Source: an uncultured Deferribacteres bacterium (GTDB lineage: Bacteria > Zhuqueibacterota > JdFR-76 > DREG01). From it: a stretch of 56,318 bases of DNA. Below are positions 18,013 to 27,205 of the stretch, in pieces; position 1 is the first letter of the stretch, and every line of letters begins with the position of its first letter. The stretch covers positions 1-56,318 of the forward strand of contig CAJVYQ010000033.1 in assembly GCA_913009825.1 (NCBI GenBank), read 5' to 3'. The notes under the pieces are model-generated. The model had not been told where the DNA came from. It ran no database searches and saw only the letters and a list, made by a program, of their open reading frames with translations. The position numbers were made by a program, and so were the translations under genes.

Positions 18013-20535
18013 TTATTTCATTACCGGTAAGTTTAGCTCACTGCGGTTAATTTCAGAAATTTTTGTTGTATATTCATCCAGAATACGGTTCACCCTTTCC
18101 CGTGTAACACCCTCTGCGATTAGCGAAACGGCCGGCGTCGGTTGGGTGGGAGTAACCAATAGCCATCCATCCGGAAATGTAAATTTTACACCATCGAGAG
18201 TGGTGACGACATCCGTCTGCGCCGAATCCACCAATTCACGAAGAATCTGCCCGATATTGTCCCGTGCAACGGGAATCCTTTTCCTATCCATAATCGGAGC
18301 CGGAATCGATTTGCGCAGGTCTTTGAACCGAACGTCGTTAAGCGCCAACAGCTCCAAAATTTTACCAATGGCAAACATGCCGTCGCTGGCAAAATGAAAT
18401 TCAGGGAATATAAATCGACCGTCACCGTCACTGACGTAAGATAATTGATGCTTTCTGATGATTTCTGCAATGGAGCGCAGATCGATTTGTGTGTTGATAA
18501 TGTGTGTGCCGCTCTGTTCAGCAAATTTATACAAGATCATGGGTGTAGATGCGGGCATGCCAATGGCAGAATGGCGAAACACCTGTAAAAACAATCTTGT
18601 AATCAGAACCAATAAGTACTCATTTTTCAGGAAATGGCCTTCTTCATCAACCACAAAAATTCTCTCCGTGGCAGGATCGATGAGAAAACCGGCATCCGCT
18701 TTCAGAGAAGTTACAATATTACCCAATTGCAGCAGAGCATAGCGAAAATCCGACCAGCGTTTGACGGTATGTTTGGTGTCCAGATAAGCATTCAAGGCGA
18801 TCACTTCACAATCCAGAGAGCTTAAAAGAGAAGGTAAAATTAAACTGGCCGGACCAAATGAATAATCGATCACAATCTTGAACTTTGCATTCTCTATCTG
18901 TTTAGTGGCAAGATTTTTTAAATACTGTTCCTGGTAGGACTCAACCACCCGCACCGGGAAATCCAATTGACCGATTTCCTTAAAATCCACCCTGGAAAAA
19001 TCCTCCTGAATGAACAACCTTTCCACCGATTTTACTTGTTGCGCAGACAGGTTCTGACCGTTAGCCTGAAAAAATACGATTTCCAGAAAATTGTCTTTAC
19101 GTCGCGCCCGGCTAACCTGTACACCGCCTTCTGCAGTTCCCGTCTGCAGAGCGTAACGTAATACAGGAGCCGGCATCACCCGTAAATCACCTACATGCAC
19201 ACCGGTTGACATGAGACCGCAGATAATCGCCCGGTTTATCATCCGCGCCGCTGCCGAACCGTCCCAACTCACCAAAACCGTTTCTCCCTTACCCAGATAA
19301 GCGCCAAAAGCTGCACCTAACTTGGCGCCAAATTCAGGCGATATCTCCCGGTTCACCAATCCCATTACCCGTGGACCGATAAAAAAATCACGCAGCCAGC
19401 GGTCACCCCAAACCATACTGCTGGTTACGGTGGAACCTGATTCCACCTCTTTTTCCGGCCAGATTTTCACATTCGATTTTAGAACGGACAGAGCGCCAAT
19501 GCGGCTTTTTTCGCCGACAAAAACATGATCGTCAAAATAAACATGTTCCCCGATTACACTCCCTTCCGCAATAACATCGTTCACAATTCTTGTCCCCGCG
19601 CCAATGGTTACGCCGGACCAGATGACGCTGTCGTAAATCGCCACACCGGCGCCAATTTTAACATTGCTGCCGATAATGCTCCTGACAATACGGCTGCCCT
19701 CTTCAACAACGCATTGATCGCCGGTGATTACCGTTCCTTCAAATGTCACATTTTTATGACAGGAGAAATCTTTCCCCGTATTCAGCCGGTCGATTTTTAC
19801 CGGATAAGCCGGTAGTGAGAATGTGCCATTGAGATATTCATGCTGGGAGTAGAGATATTGGTGCAAATCGCCAATATCATGCCAGTAACCGGAATAAACA
19901 TAGCCGTATACGGGGACAGAATCCTGCAAGAGAAGTGGGAAAATATCCATGGCAAAAGAAGCAGGGTGATTTTCCGGAATATAGCGTAGAATTTCCGGTT
20001 CAAAAACATAAATCCCCGCATTTATCAGATCGCTGATCATCTGCGGGTAGGAGGGTTTTTCCACAAATTCTTTAATGCGGGAATCATCGTCCAATATAGC
20101 AATGCCGAAGGGAAGCGGGTTTTTCACTTTGGCCAGAAAGATGGTGGCAAGTCCCCCTTTTTTTTGATGAAATTTCAGAATTTCCGCGATATTCACATCC
20201 GTTACAACATCCCCATTCATGACAATAAATGTGGTTTGCAGTTCATCCGCCATCTTTTTAACGGAACCGGCCGTGCCCAAATCTTCTTCCGTTTGATTAA
20301 AATAGAGATTCACACCCAACTCATTTCTATTTTCGAAATATTGAATAATTTTTTCCGGTTGATAATGAAGCAACAAGTGAATTTGGGAGATGCCTGCCTG
20401 CGTCAGCAACCGGATGGAATGTTCCAGGATGGGCCGATTGGCAAAAGGTACCATCGGTTTGGGCAAGTTGATGGTTAAAGGTTTTAGCCGGGTGCCATAC
20501 CCTCCGGCTAAAATAAGCGCTTTTGTTTTCGGCAT
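18013..20535 (-). CDS. Mannose-1-phosphate guanylyltransferase fused to a degenerate phosphomannomutase domain
   Basis: An 840-residue fusion. The N-terminal nucleotidyltransferase has the signature LILAGGYGTRLKPLT and KPMVPFANRP, plus MNGDVVTD for metal binding. Left-handed beta-helix hexapeptides follow (about 250-370), then a full phosphohexomutase-like region. The mutase half lacks the catalytic TASHNP serine loop (GGVQVSRARRKDNF instead) and has DPATER where active enzymes have the DGDADR metal loop, so it is unlikely to isomerise sugars. Such fusions with inactive mutase halves are known, for example in cyanobacteria. ATG 20535 has GGAAG upstream. The likely product is GDP-mannose or a related NDP-sugar for the polysaccharide block. 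Confidence 0.85.
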   Translation of the reverse strand: MPKTKALILAGGYGTRLKPLTINLPKPMVPFANRPILEHSIRLLTQAGISQIHLLLHYQPEKIIQYFENRNELGVNLYFNQTEEDLGTAGSVKKMADELQTTFIVMNGDVVTDVNIAEILKFHQKKGGLATIFLAKVKNPLPFGIAILDDDSRIKEFVEKPSYPQMISDLINAGIYVFEPEILRYIPENHPASFAMDIFPLLLQDSVPVYGYVYSGYWHDIGDLHQYLYSQHEYLNGTFSLPAYPVKIDRLNTGKDFSCHKNVTFEGTVITGDQCVVEEGSRIVRSIIGSNVKIGAGVAIYDSVIWSGVTIGAGTRIVNDVIAEGSVIGEHVYFDDHVFVGEKSRIGALSVLKSNVKIWPEKEVESGSTVTSSMVWGDRWLRDFFIGPRVMGLVNREISPEFGAKLGAAFGAYLGKGETVLVSWDGSAAARMINRAIICGLMSTGVHVGDLRVMPAPVLRYALQTGTAEGGVQVSRARRKDNFLEIVFFQANGQNLSAQQVKSVERLFIQEDFSRVDFKEIGQLDFPVRVVESYQEQYLKNLATKQIENAKFKIVIDYSFGPASLILPSLLSSLDCEVIALNAYLDTKHTVKRWSDFRYALLQLGNIVTSLKADAGFLIDPATERIFVVDEEGHFLKNEYLLVLITRLFLQVFRHSAIGMPASTPMILYKFAEQSGTHIINTQIDLRSIAEIIRKHQLSYVSDGDGRFIFPEFHFASDGMFAIGKILELLALNDVRFKDLRKSIPAPIMDRKRIPVARDNIGQILRELVDSAQTDVVTTLDGVKFTFPDGWLLVTPTQPTPAVSLIAEGVTRERVNRILDEYTTKISEINRSELNLPVMK

Positions 20536-20991
20536 GTTGTCTTCCGTTATCATTAAACCGGTTTTTTGCTTTCGTCTCCAATTACAGGGTTTCAATTAAA
20601 AAGCAGCAAGGTTTTTTATTAATCGGCTATTAACACCCCCTGTACCCCCCTCAATGGGGGACTATTATAATTACCCCTTGAGGGGTAATGTTGTTGACTT
20701 AAGAAATTTCCAACGTCCGCCCCACGATAAATCACGGGGTTAAAATTAGCAAGCGCCATAAATGACGCTCAAGATACAGGGAGATTGTCCACCTCAGGCG
20801 GATCCTTCCTATTTCTAGTCCCGAAGCTTATTTCGGGATGACATTTTCCCCTTAAGTCAACAATATTGCTCTTGAGGGGAGTACAGGGGGTGTAAAAAAT
20901 TTGAACGATTAAATAAATTTGGTCTTTGACTCCCTGATTGGTTAACCGCTCTGTCATTTAAATTAAACAATTTCAGGCGGAAATGCAATCC
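20536..20991. other. Intergenic region with an inverted-repeat element
   Basis: It is dominated by the 261-bp inverted-repeat element (20633-20893). The remaining bases up to the asparagine-synthase stop (20992) show no gene. Confidence 0.55.
20633..20893. mobile_element. Inverted-repeat element family E
   Basis: The ends ACACCCCCTGTACCCCCCTC (from 20633) and the inverse of ACACCCCCTGTACTCCCCTC (ending 20893) match at 21 of 22 positions. Just inside is a second inverted pair (GTTGACTTAAG and CTTAAGTCAAC). The element is non-coding, and a half-copy lies near 17741-17765. Confidence 0.6.
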
Positions 20992-22839
20992 TCAATCGAC
21001 TTGAAAAACCCGCGCCCAATGTTCTAAAATAAAAAAGCGAAAATAAAAAGAGGCGGGTCTCCGCGTAATCTTTCCGCCAAAATCGGCAGCAAAAGATTTT
21101 TTAAGGGTGTTTAAATTGACAAACCGGTCAATGAACCTCGTATTGCGGAAGGTTTTCGAAACGGGTTCCAGTAATATTTTTCTGAACCAGGCATCCTCCG
21201 GCACCTGAAAACCCAATTTACTTTTTCTCAACTGAATTTTTCTTGGCAAAACGCCGCTTAAACCACGGCGCATCACATATTTTGTCCAACCGGAATTCAT
21301 TTTCTGCGAGAATGGTAAAGATGCCAGGAATTCAACAAACTCGTGATCCAGAAAAGGAACACGGGATTCAACCGAAAAAGCCATGGAATTGCGGTCTTCG
21401 TGGCGCAAAAGAACCGGTATGCTGAAACGTGTCATATCCAACTTAATTCTTTCTGCTAAATTCCCCGCATAACCCAGCGGTAATTCCCGCCCGGAATAAC
21501 GGCGGGCGAACCCGGCATCTAAAAAATCCACGGAATGAGCACGGTTCGAACCGAAAAGAGAATAACGCTGCACCGCCTGCCGGAGCTGCAAATCTAAAAA
21601 GAATGAGATTGAACCCAAAAGAGATGCCGCCTCTCTGATTGCGTGTGACCACTGTTTTCTTTTAAGAAGTTCGGACAAGTAGAAATAATAAAATTTTCGA
21701 TAGCCGCACAATTGTTCGTCCGCACCCTGTCCGTCCAAGACTACTTTAACGCCCTGATGCCGCACTTCCCGCATGAGGCACCACTGTGCGTAAATACTCA
21801 TTCCGGCGAACGGTTCTTCCTGATGATAGATCAGATTGTCCATTTCATGCAAAAAAGCGCCGGCCCGGGGCACAACAAAATGATTGGGAATTCCGGTTTG
21901 CTGCAAAACTTCCCGGATAAACGGAGCTTCATCCAACCGGGTAAAAGGGAAATGAGCGGAAAAGGTAGAACGCCGTTCCGGACTTTGACCGGATCTTTTT
22001 TTCTCCACCTCATCCGCCATACAGACAATTGCAGAAGAATCCAGTCCGCCGCTCAACAAAAATCCTACGGGAACATCGCTGCGCAGGTGCCGGCGAATCA
22101 CCCGTTCAAATTGTTCTCTGAACCGTTCGGCGCCTTCTACTGAATCGTAAATCTCCCGGGACACCTTAAAATCCCAGTATTTTTTCAAAGTGAATCCCTG
22201 CCCGGAAACCAGCAAATAGTGCGCCGCCGGCAACTGTTTTATAGCGGCAAAAAAACTGTTTTCGGTGTGATCCAGCATCCCCCAGTTGAGAAAATCGTAG
22301 ATAATCTCTTCGTTTGCCTGTCTTGAAATTTTCGAATGCAGAAGCAGCGCTTTCATTTCCGAAGCGAAGGCAAATACGACACCGTCATCAAAATAATAAA
22401 ACGGCTTTATGCCAAAACGGTCCCGCGCACAAAACAGTTGCTTTTGAGGTTGATCCCAGATGGCAAAGCTGAACATGCCGCTCAGTTTTTTCAGGCAGTC
22501 TGTCCCCCACTGCCGGTAAGCCTGTAAAATTACTTCCGTATCGGATTGGGAACGGAACGGCTGCCCAAGTGAGCGGAGTTCTTTTCGTAACTCGGGATAA
22601 TTGTAAATTTCACCGTTAAATACAATAGTCAGGCCGCCGTCGTGAGAGTGCATCGGCTGATGACCGCCGGCGGAAAGATCGATGATGCTCAGCCGGCGGT
22701 GAACTAATCCCACGTTCTCGAGGGTGAACAGTCCGTCATCATCTGGTCCGCGATGTTTGATCGATTCACTCATGCGCTGTAAAAGAGAACGGTCGATTAG
22801 CTGCCCGTCTAAATTAAAAATTCCGGCTATACCACACAA
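20992..22839 (-). CDS. asnB: Asparagine synthase (glutamine-hydrolysing)
   Basis: A 615-residue class-II glutamine amidotransferase. MCGIAGIFN gives the N-terminal Cys2 nucleophile, GPDDDG and FNGEIYNY belong to the glutaminase half, and LSGGLDSSAIV is the ATP-pyrophosphatase P-loop of the synthetase half. In exopolysaccharide loci such paralogues often amidate uronic acids or other sugar components rather than make free asparagine; the location near EPS genes makes that possible here but does not prove it. The length is normal. Confidence 0.9.
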   Translation of the reverse strand: MCGIAGIFNLDGQLIDRSLLQRMSESIKHRGPDDDGLFTLENVGLVHRRLSIIDLSAGGHQPMHSHDGGLTIVFNGEIYNYPELRKELRSLGQPFRSQSDTEVILQAYRQWGTDCLKKLSGMFSFAIWDQPQKQLFCARDRFGIKPFYYFDDGVVFAFASEMKALLLHSKISRQANEEIIYDFLNWGMLDHTENSFFAAIKQLPAAHYLLVSGQGFTLKKYWDFKVSREIYDSVEGAERFREQFERVIRRHLRSDVPVGFLLSGGLDSSAIVCMADEVEKKRSGQSPERRSTFSAHFPFTRLDEAPFIREVLQQTGIPNHFVVPRAGAFLHEMDNLIYHQEEPFAGMSIYAQWCLMREVRHQGVKVVLDGQGADEQLCGYRKFYYFYLSELLKRKQWSHAIREAASLLGSISFFLDLQLRQAVQRYSLFGSNRAHSVDFLDAGFARRYSGRELPLGYAGNLAERIKLDMTRFSIPVLLRHEDRNSMAFSVESRVPFLDHEFVEFLASLPFSQKMNSGWTKYVMRRGLSGVLPRKIQLRKSKLGFQVPEDAWFRKILLEPVSKTFRNTRFIDRFVNLNTLKKSFAADFGGKITRRPASFYFRFFILEHWARVFQVD

Positions 22840-23158
22840 TTTTTCATCTCTGTTTTTTTATGCAACGATATTTATAATATTACAGCGTAAAATCTATAAC
22901 CGCCAAATTCGGTTGGATTATTATTGCCAACATCTAATCATGCAACCTTTTGAAAGTAAAAATCGACCGACTTTATTTGGTTTAAAGGTTTTTAACGAAT
23001 TGAGCATTTTTTGTGTGACAAAGAAATCTGATTTTCCTTTTTCAAAAAGTAATTCTACTGAATCACAATCCAGTTGTGCAAACTTTTCCGGTAAGGTATT
23101 CAGAGAACCAGGAACGTGATTCATATAGTCATTATTTCCGGAAGGTTAGAAGCAAAGT
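22840..23158. other. Intergenic region, no confident gene
   Basis: An AT-rich gap between the barrel-protein stop and the asparagine-synthase start. A 67-codon minus-strand frame (22921-23124) exists, but it has no clear ribosome site and no recognisable domain, so I do not call it. The asnB promoter is expected just above 22840. Confidence 0.5.
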
Positions 23159-24373
23159 TCAAAAAGAATATTTAAACCGTATAAACAGAGAATTGCCGAA
23201 TTCTCCGAATTCTGTGAAACGATCCCCGGAAGTGAGAAAACCGATCAATAACATATCCAGGTTGGTGGCTGCCGACCAGGTGACGGAAGGCAGCACAACG
23301 ATGGATCTGTCGTTGGGATTGAAAATGCCGAAAACAGAGCCTCTGACCAGCGGCGTTATGTCGTAAGTGAACTCCTGAAAGAGCGACCAGCGTGCCGGGG
23401 AAAGCATGCCGATTTGTTGTGCCTGGTAGTAAAAAAGTCCGGCATTTTTCTTTTTGCCGTTGCTGTTGAAAAGCAATTCCGAGTGAATATAAAAAGAATT
23501 GCTGAACGTGTAATCGCCGGAAAGCACGAAATGAGTTGTGGATTTTGTGCCGGCAGTCAATGAACCGCCGAACATAGCCGGTAAAGGAAAAGCGGCCGTT
23601 TTGCTTTTTTCCGGTGCCTCGCTGAAAATAAATTCCCCGCGGAAACCGGCGCCGGCAATATCTCCGGCCCAGGCGCCGCCCAAAACTTTGCGATTGTTTT
23701 TTACGCCGGCAATGACAAAAAAATCGTATCCGGCTTTATTAAATGACCACAGCCCGGCGACGGTTCTGGTGTATCTGCTTTTACCGGGTTTAAAAACCGC
23801 CTCGATTTTAGCAACGGCGCCGGTGTAAAATTGCGCCCGCAGCGCATCGCTTCCCGGTTTTTCTTCGTAGTCAAAGTCCAGAATTGATTTCGGATTGAAC
23901 AAGTCCGTCACATTCCACACCAGGGCGGTGCCCCAGGCGATCCGCTGGCGGCCGGCGGTGATCTGCAGATTGCCGGCGGTGTAGTCCAGATTCAGCCGGT
24001 CAATCTGGGCATAACCCAGGGAGCTGCCGCTCTTCCATAATTGAGCGTCCAGGTTTGAATATTCGTAATTGTCTTTAATCCACTCTGAAAATCCGGGCAT
24101 GTATTTCACCGAGCCGCCGTAAAATCCCCGCAATCGGAATTCCACCGCACCGGTCAGATTTGGTGTCGGGTACCAGCGGGTGTTGATGCGGGCATGGAGA
24201 AGATGGTCGTTCAACCGTTGGGTGACAGCCGGCATTTTGGTGGTACTGAACATGTATTTTACATACCCGTAAATATCGTACTTATGTTGCTGCGCTGTTC
24301 CCGGAGCCGGTTGGAAGAGAAAAATAATGAGCAGGAACTTTACGATTAATTTCATATTTTTTTGCAATTTCAT
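23159..24373 (-). CDS. Outer-membrane beta-barrel protein of an ABC export operon
   Basis: A 404-residue exported protein with signal peptide (LIVKFLLIIFLFQPAPGTAQQ). Repeated amphipathic strands follow (YDIYGYVKYMF, LTGAVEFRLRGFYGG, LQITAGRQRIAWGTALVWNV) and it ends in an aromatic Phe (FIRFKYSF), as outer-membrane porin-like barrels do. RQRIAWG resembles alginate-export/DUF1302-type barrels. The start overlaps the ATPase stop by 4 bp (ATGA), showing coupling. It is probably the outer-membrane element of the lipid or lipoprotein export system encoded just upstream; the substrate is unknown. Confidence 0.7.
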   Translation of the reverse strand: MKLQKNMKLIVKFLLIIFLFQPAPGTAQQHKYDIYGYVKYMFSTTKMPAVTQRLNDHLLHARINTRWYPTPNLTGAVEFRLRGFYGGSVKYMPGFSEWIKDNYEYSNLDAQLWKSGSSLGYAQIDRLNLDYTAGNLQITAGRQRIAWGTALVWNVTDLFNPKSILDFDYEEKPGSDALRAQFYTGAVAKIEAVFKPGKSRYTRTVAGLWSFNKAGYDFFVIAGVKNNRKVLGGAWAGDIAGAGFRGEFIFSEAPEKSKTAAFPLPAMFGGSLTAGTKSTTHFVLSGDYTFSNSFYIHSELLFNSNGKKKNAGLFYYQAQQIGMLSPARWSLFQEFTYDITPLVRGSVFGIFNPNDRSIVVLPSVTWSAATNLDMLLIGFLTSGDRFTEFGEFGNSLFIRFKYSF

Positions 24374-25056
24374 GCGGCCGGCACGTCGGATTTTATCGAT
24401 CCGTCCTCCAGGGTAACAACACGGCGGGCTCGTTTGATCACTTTTTGGTCATGTGTGGAAAAGATGAAGGTCATCTGATATTTCCCGTTGAGTTCCTCCA
24501 TCAAATCCAGCAGTGATTCAGCGGTTACGGAGTCCAGATTTGCTGTGGGCTCATCGGCCAGCACAAAAGCGGGCCGCGATGCCAGCGCCCGCGCCACGGC
24601 AACCCGCTGCTGCTGGCCGCCGGAAAGCCGGGACGGGCGCGTATCCACCCGGTTCTGCAGACCCACCGCCGTCAAAAGCTCCAGCGCGCGTTGGCTTCTC
24701 TTCTCTTTGGGTACGCCCTGGAGCAGCATGATGAATTCCACATTTTCCCGGGCGGTAAAAACCGGAATCAGATTGTAGGCCTGAAAAACGAAACCGATAT
24801 TGTGCAGCCGGTAGTCGATCAATTTGCCGGAGCGGAGCGTGGAAATATCTACCCCGTCGATCACCACATTGCCGGCGGTGGGTTTGTCCAGTCCGCCGAT
24901 GAGATTGAGCAAAGTGGTCTTCCCCGAACCGGACGGACCGACAATGGCGGTGAATTCCTGCTTCTCCACTTTCAAAGTCACCTGTTTAATTGCCTGCACG
25001 GGAACCGCAGTAGTGTTGTAGATTTTGTCCAGTTGATTCACTTCGATGAGTGACAT
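24370..25056 (-). CDS. ABC transporter ATP-binding protein (LolD/MacB type)
   Basis: A 228-residue ATPase with Walker A ([12 protein letters not shown]), Q-loop ([20 protein letters not shown], the wording typical of the LolD/MacB class), signature [14 protein letters not shown], Walker B ([13 protein letters not shown]) and H-switch (STHD). ATG 25056 has GGAGAG upstream; the GTG two codons earlier is less likely. It powers the two FtsX-like permeases encoded further upstream, from which it is separated by 0.9 kb of repeats. Confidence 0.92.
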   Translation of the reverse strand: MSLIEVNQLDKIYNTTAVPVQAIKQVTLKVEKQEFTAIVGPSGSGKTTLLNLIGGLDKPTAGNVVIDGVDISTLRSGKLIDYRLHNIGFVFQAYNLIPVFTARENVEFIMLLQGVPKEKRSQRALELLTAVGLQNRVDTRPSRLSGGQQQRVAVARALASRPAFVLADEPTANLDSVTAESLLDLMEELNGKYQMTFIFSTHDQKVIKRARRVVTLEDGSIKSDVPAA

Positions 25057-25137
25057 TTTCACTCTCTCCTATGTTTTAGTAATTTATGATTTCACAAAGA
25101 TTTTAAAGTATCCTGCTTGAATATATTCTTACTCATA

Positions 25138-25287
25138 CCTGAATTGAGCGATTCTCATGTCATTCCGTAGGAATCTTGTTGGTTTAGTGCACAGAACTAA
25201 CAAGATTCTTTCCCGCCTGCGGTCGGGCAGGCAGAATGACAAAACTCTTTGGGTGGTTGTTTCAAACTAAAAATCACTCAATTTAGG
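25138..25287. mobile_element. MITE family A, copy 3
   Basis: A 150-bp element with ends CCTGAATTGAGCGATTCTCA and AAATCACTCAATTTAGG, flanked on both sides by TCATA (25133-25137 and 25288-25292). The interior (ATGTCATTCCGTAGGAATCT, GAATGACAAAACTCTTTGGG) is nearly identical to the copy at 50881-51010, apart from a hairpin-like insertion (CCTGCGGTCGGGCAGG). It is non-coding. Confidence 0.8.
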
Positions 25288-25591
25288 TCATACTTTGAAA
25301 TATTGAACACGGTGGCTGTCTCATACAATTTATTTCGCCCCTTCAGGGCTAACTTATTCGTCTTGTTCATCTTTTCCCGGGGCGTTGCCCCGGGCTATTA
25401 TATTTCAGCCTTTCAGGCTTTTCTTTCTCTTTTACGAAAATTGCTCTCCTTTTATTTGTATCACATCTGTTTTTGATCTCTCTTTTTCTTTCAGAAAAAC
25501 GAAAAGAGAAATTAAGAGCCGCAATCTTGAAGATTGTGGATTTAAAAACAACCCAGGCCTTCAGCGGCGTTTATTCAATTTATCCAATTTT

Positions 25592-25722
25592 GTAACTACT
25601 CAGGTATGGATGTTATTTGATGCGTAATAAGCCTTCGACTTCGCTCAGTCTTGCTTAATCGCCATACTGAGCAGAGTCGAAACGTGATCGCAGTTAATTT
25701 TTAGGCATACCTGAGTAGTTAC
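25592..25722. mobile_element. MITE family B, copy 2
   Basis: The ends GTAACTACTCAGGTAT (25592-25607) and exact inverse ATACCTGAGTAGTTAC (25707-25722) bound a 131-bp non-coding element. An internal hairpin (TTCGACTTCGCTCAGT and ACTGAGCAGAGTCGAA) is of the type common in dispersed bacterial repeats. Confidence 0.65.
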
Positions 25723-25767
25723 CTAATTTTCACAGAACAGCAATGTTGTCCAAATTTCACTTATTTT

Positions 25768-25911
25768 GTAACCCTTTAATTCTTTGAAAATACAGCAGGC
25801 AATTATAGGGCTGTCATTCCCGAATGCTCCTATCGTCCTGTCTGCACAGGCAGGCCGCTTAAAACATGCGGGAATGACAATTTAGTGTCGCTTCAAAAAC
25901 TAAAGTGTTAC
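25768..25911. mobile_element. Inverted-repeat element family D, copy 2
   Basis: The left end GTAACCCTTTAATTCTTTGA and the inverse of GTAACACTTTAGTTTTTGAA match the ends of the 9378-9533 element. A hairpin (CCTGTCTGCACAGGCAGG) and an ATTCCCG/CGGGAAT pair lie within. It is non-coding. Confidence 0.5.
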
Positions 25912-25975
25912 CTTTTTTTACCATGCACAACTCACCATCCACAATCCATACTTTATCGTTCATCGTTCATCGATC

Positions 25976-27190
25976 TCAGTACGTCCGGATCGCTTCGGAC
26001 GGCTGCAGATGAGTTGCTTTCCAGGCGGGATAAATCGCCGCTATGTTTGCCGCAATGATGATCATTACCGTCAGCATTATATACATGAAACCCGGCAGGA
26101 AAGGATTTAGCACGGCGCTGGCGCCAAAACTTCCCATACTGGAGGCTACGGCGGACAGATTGATACCCTGGCGCGAAACATAAGCGATGGATAGCCAGCC
26201 TAAAAAAATACCACCCAAACCGCCCGTTATCGACAGATAGATCGTTTCCAGCAGGATCATCAGAAACACCCTGCTCTTTTTCATGCCGATGGCGATCAGC
26301 ACGCCCAACTCCCGGGTACGGTCCAGCACGGACATCAGCATGGTGTTGGTGATGCCGAACAGCAGGGCAAAAAGAATAATGGCGACAAAAAGATAAGTGA
26401 AACTCTCCATTGTTTTGGACAGGAAGGCAATTTCCGGCGCAATCCGGAGCCAGGTCTGCACGTCCAGTGTTTTGTAGCGTTCCTGTAAAAGTTGATGGGT
26501 CTGATTCAGCAGGGAAGCGGATTGCAGCCGGATGGCAATCTCGTGGATAATCGGCGGCGAATTCAAAATGCGGCAGAGATCATCCTGCCGGACAAATACA
26601 TGTCTTTCATCAAATTGAGCGGAAACGGTTTTATAGATGCCGATAACCCGGCAGGCGAAGTAATCGATGGCGCCGTTCAGACCCTGAAAACTGAGGACAA
26701 TTTTGGCGTGAAGTTTCAAATTTAACCGCCGGGCAAGTTTCTGACTGATCACGATCTGGTTTTTTCGTTTCGAACCGAAATAACCGCCGTCGATAATGCT
26801 TTGTTGAATGCTGGTTACTTTTTTTGCATCCTCCGGATCGATGCCTATAATTTTTACGCCAAATGTTGAGGCGGGAGATGCTGCTATGCCGTAAATGATG
26901 GTTCTGCCGGAAACCGCTTTTACACCGGCTGTTTGTGCAGTCGATTTTAATACGGCTATGCCGTCCGGAATATAGTTCTCAATCTCTTTGTTTTTGGTAA
27001 ATCCTTTCTGATGAATCTGGATATGGCTAAGGTCACGGTTAATGGCGGTATCGACGATGGATTCGCCCATGCCCATCATGATCGCGCCGGACATGAGACC
27101 GCCCCACAAACCGAATGCAATGGCGAGAAGGATGATCAAACTGCGTTTTTTATTTCTCCAGATATTTTTCCAGGCGAGTGAAAGTAACAT
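25976..27190 (-). CDS. ABC transporter permease (FtsX/MacB fold), second
   Basis: A 404-residue permease with the MacB/FtsX topology: N-terminal helix preceded by LAWKNIWRNKKRS, a large periplasmic domain (about residues 45-265), then three C-terminal helices (FVAIILFALLFGITN, LMILLETIYLSITGGLGGIF, FMYIMLTVMIIIAANIAAIY). It contains VLDRTRELGVLIAIGM, the coupling motif of this family, and ends with the typical PAWKATHLQPSEAI. It pairs with the preceding permease gene, 15 bp away. Confidence 0.88.
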   Translation of the reverse strand: MLLSLAWKNIWRNKKRSLIILLAIAFGLWGGLMSGAIMMGMGESIVDTAINRDLSHIQIHQKGFTKNKEIENYIPDGIAVLKSTAQTAGVKAVSGRTIIYGIAASPASTFGVKIIGIDPEDAKKVTSIQQSIIDGGYFGSKRKNQIVISQKLARRLNLKLHAKIVLSFQGLNGAIDYFACRVIGIYKTVSAQFDERHVFVRQDDLCRILNSPPIIHEIAIRLQSASLLNQTHQLLQERYKTLDVQTWLRIAPEIAFLSKTMESFTYLFVAIILFALLFGITNTMLMSVLDRTRELGVLIAIGMKKSRVFLMILLETIYLSITGGLGGIFLGWLSIAYVSRQGINLSAVASSMGSFGASAVLNPFLPGFMYIMLTVMIIIAANIAAIYPAWKATHLQPSEAIRTY

Positions 27191-27205
27191 GACGAAACTC
27201 CTTGT

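Larger units (their letters stand above)
25057..25975. other. 0.9-kb intergenic tract made of repeats inside the ABC operon
   Basis: It contains, in order, a family-A MITE (25138-25287), palindromic REP sequence like that at 62-206 (about 25334-25420), a family-B element (25592-25722) and a family-D element (25768-25911). I found no gene. The tract separates the ATPase gene from its permease genes and could uncouple their expression. Confidence 0.65.

Noticed and set aside
22921-23124. 67-codon minus-strand frame between asnB and the barrel-protein gene
   Set aside because: No ribosome site and no recognisable domain; not strong enough to call a gene, though not impossible.
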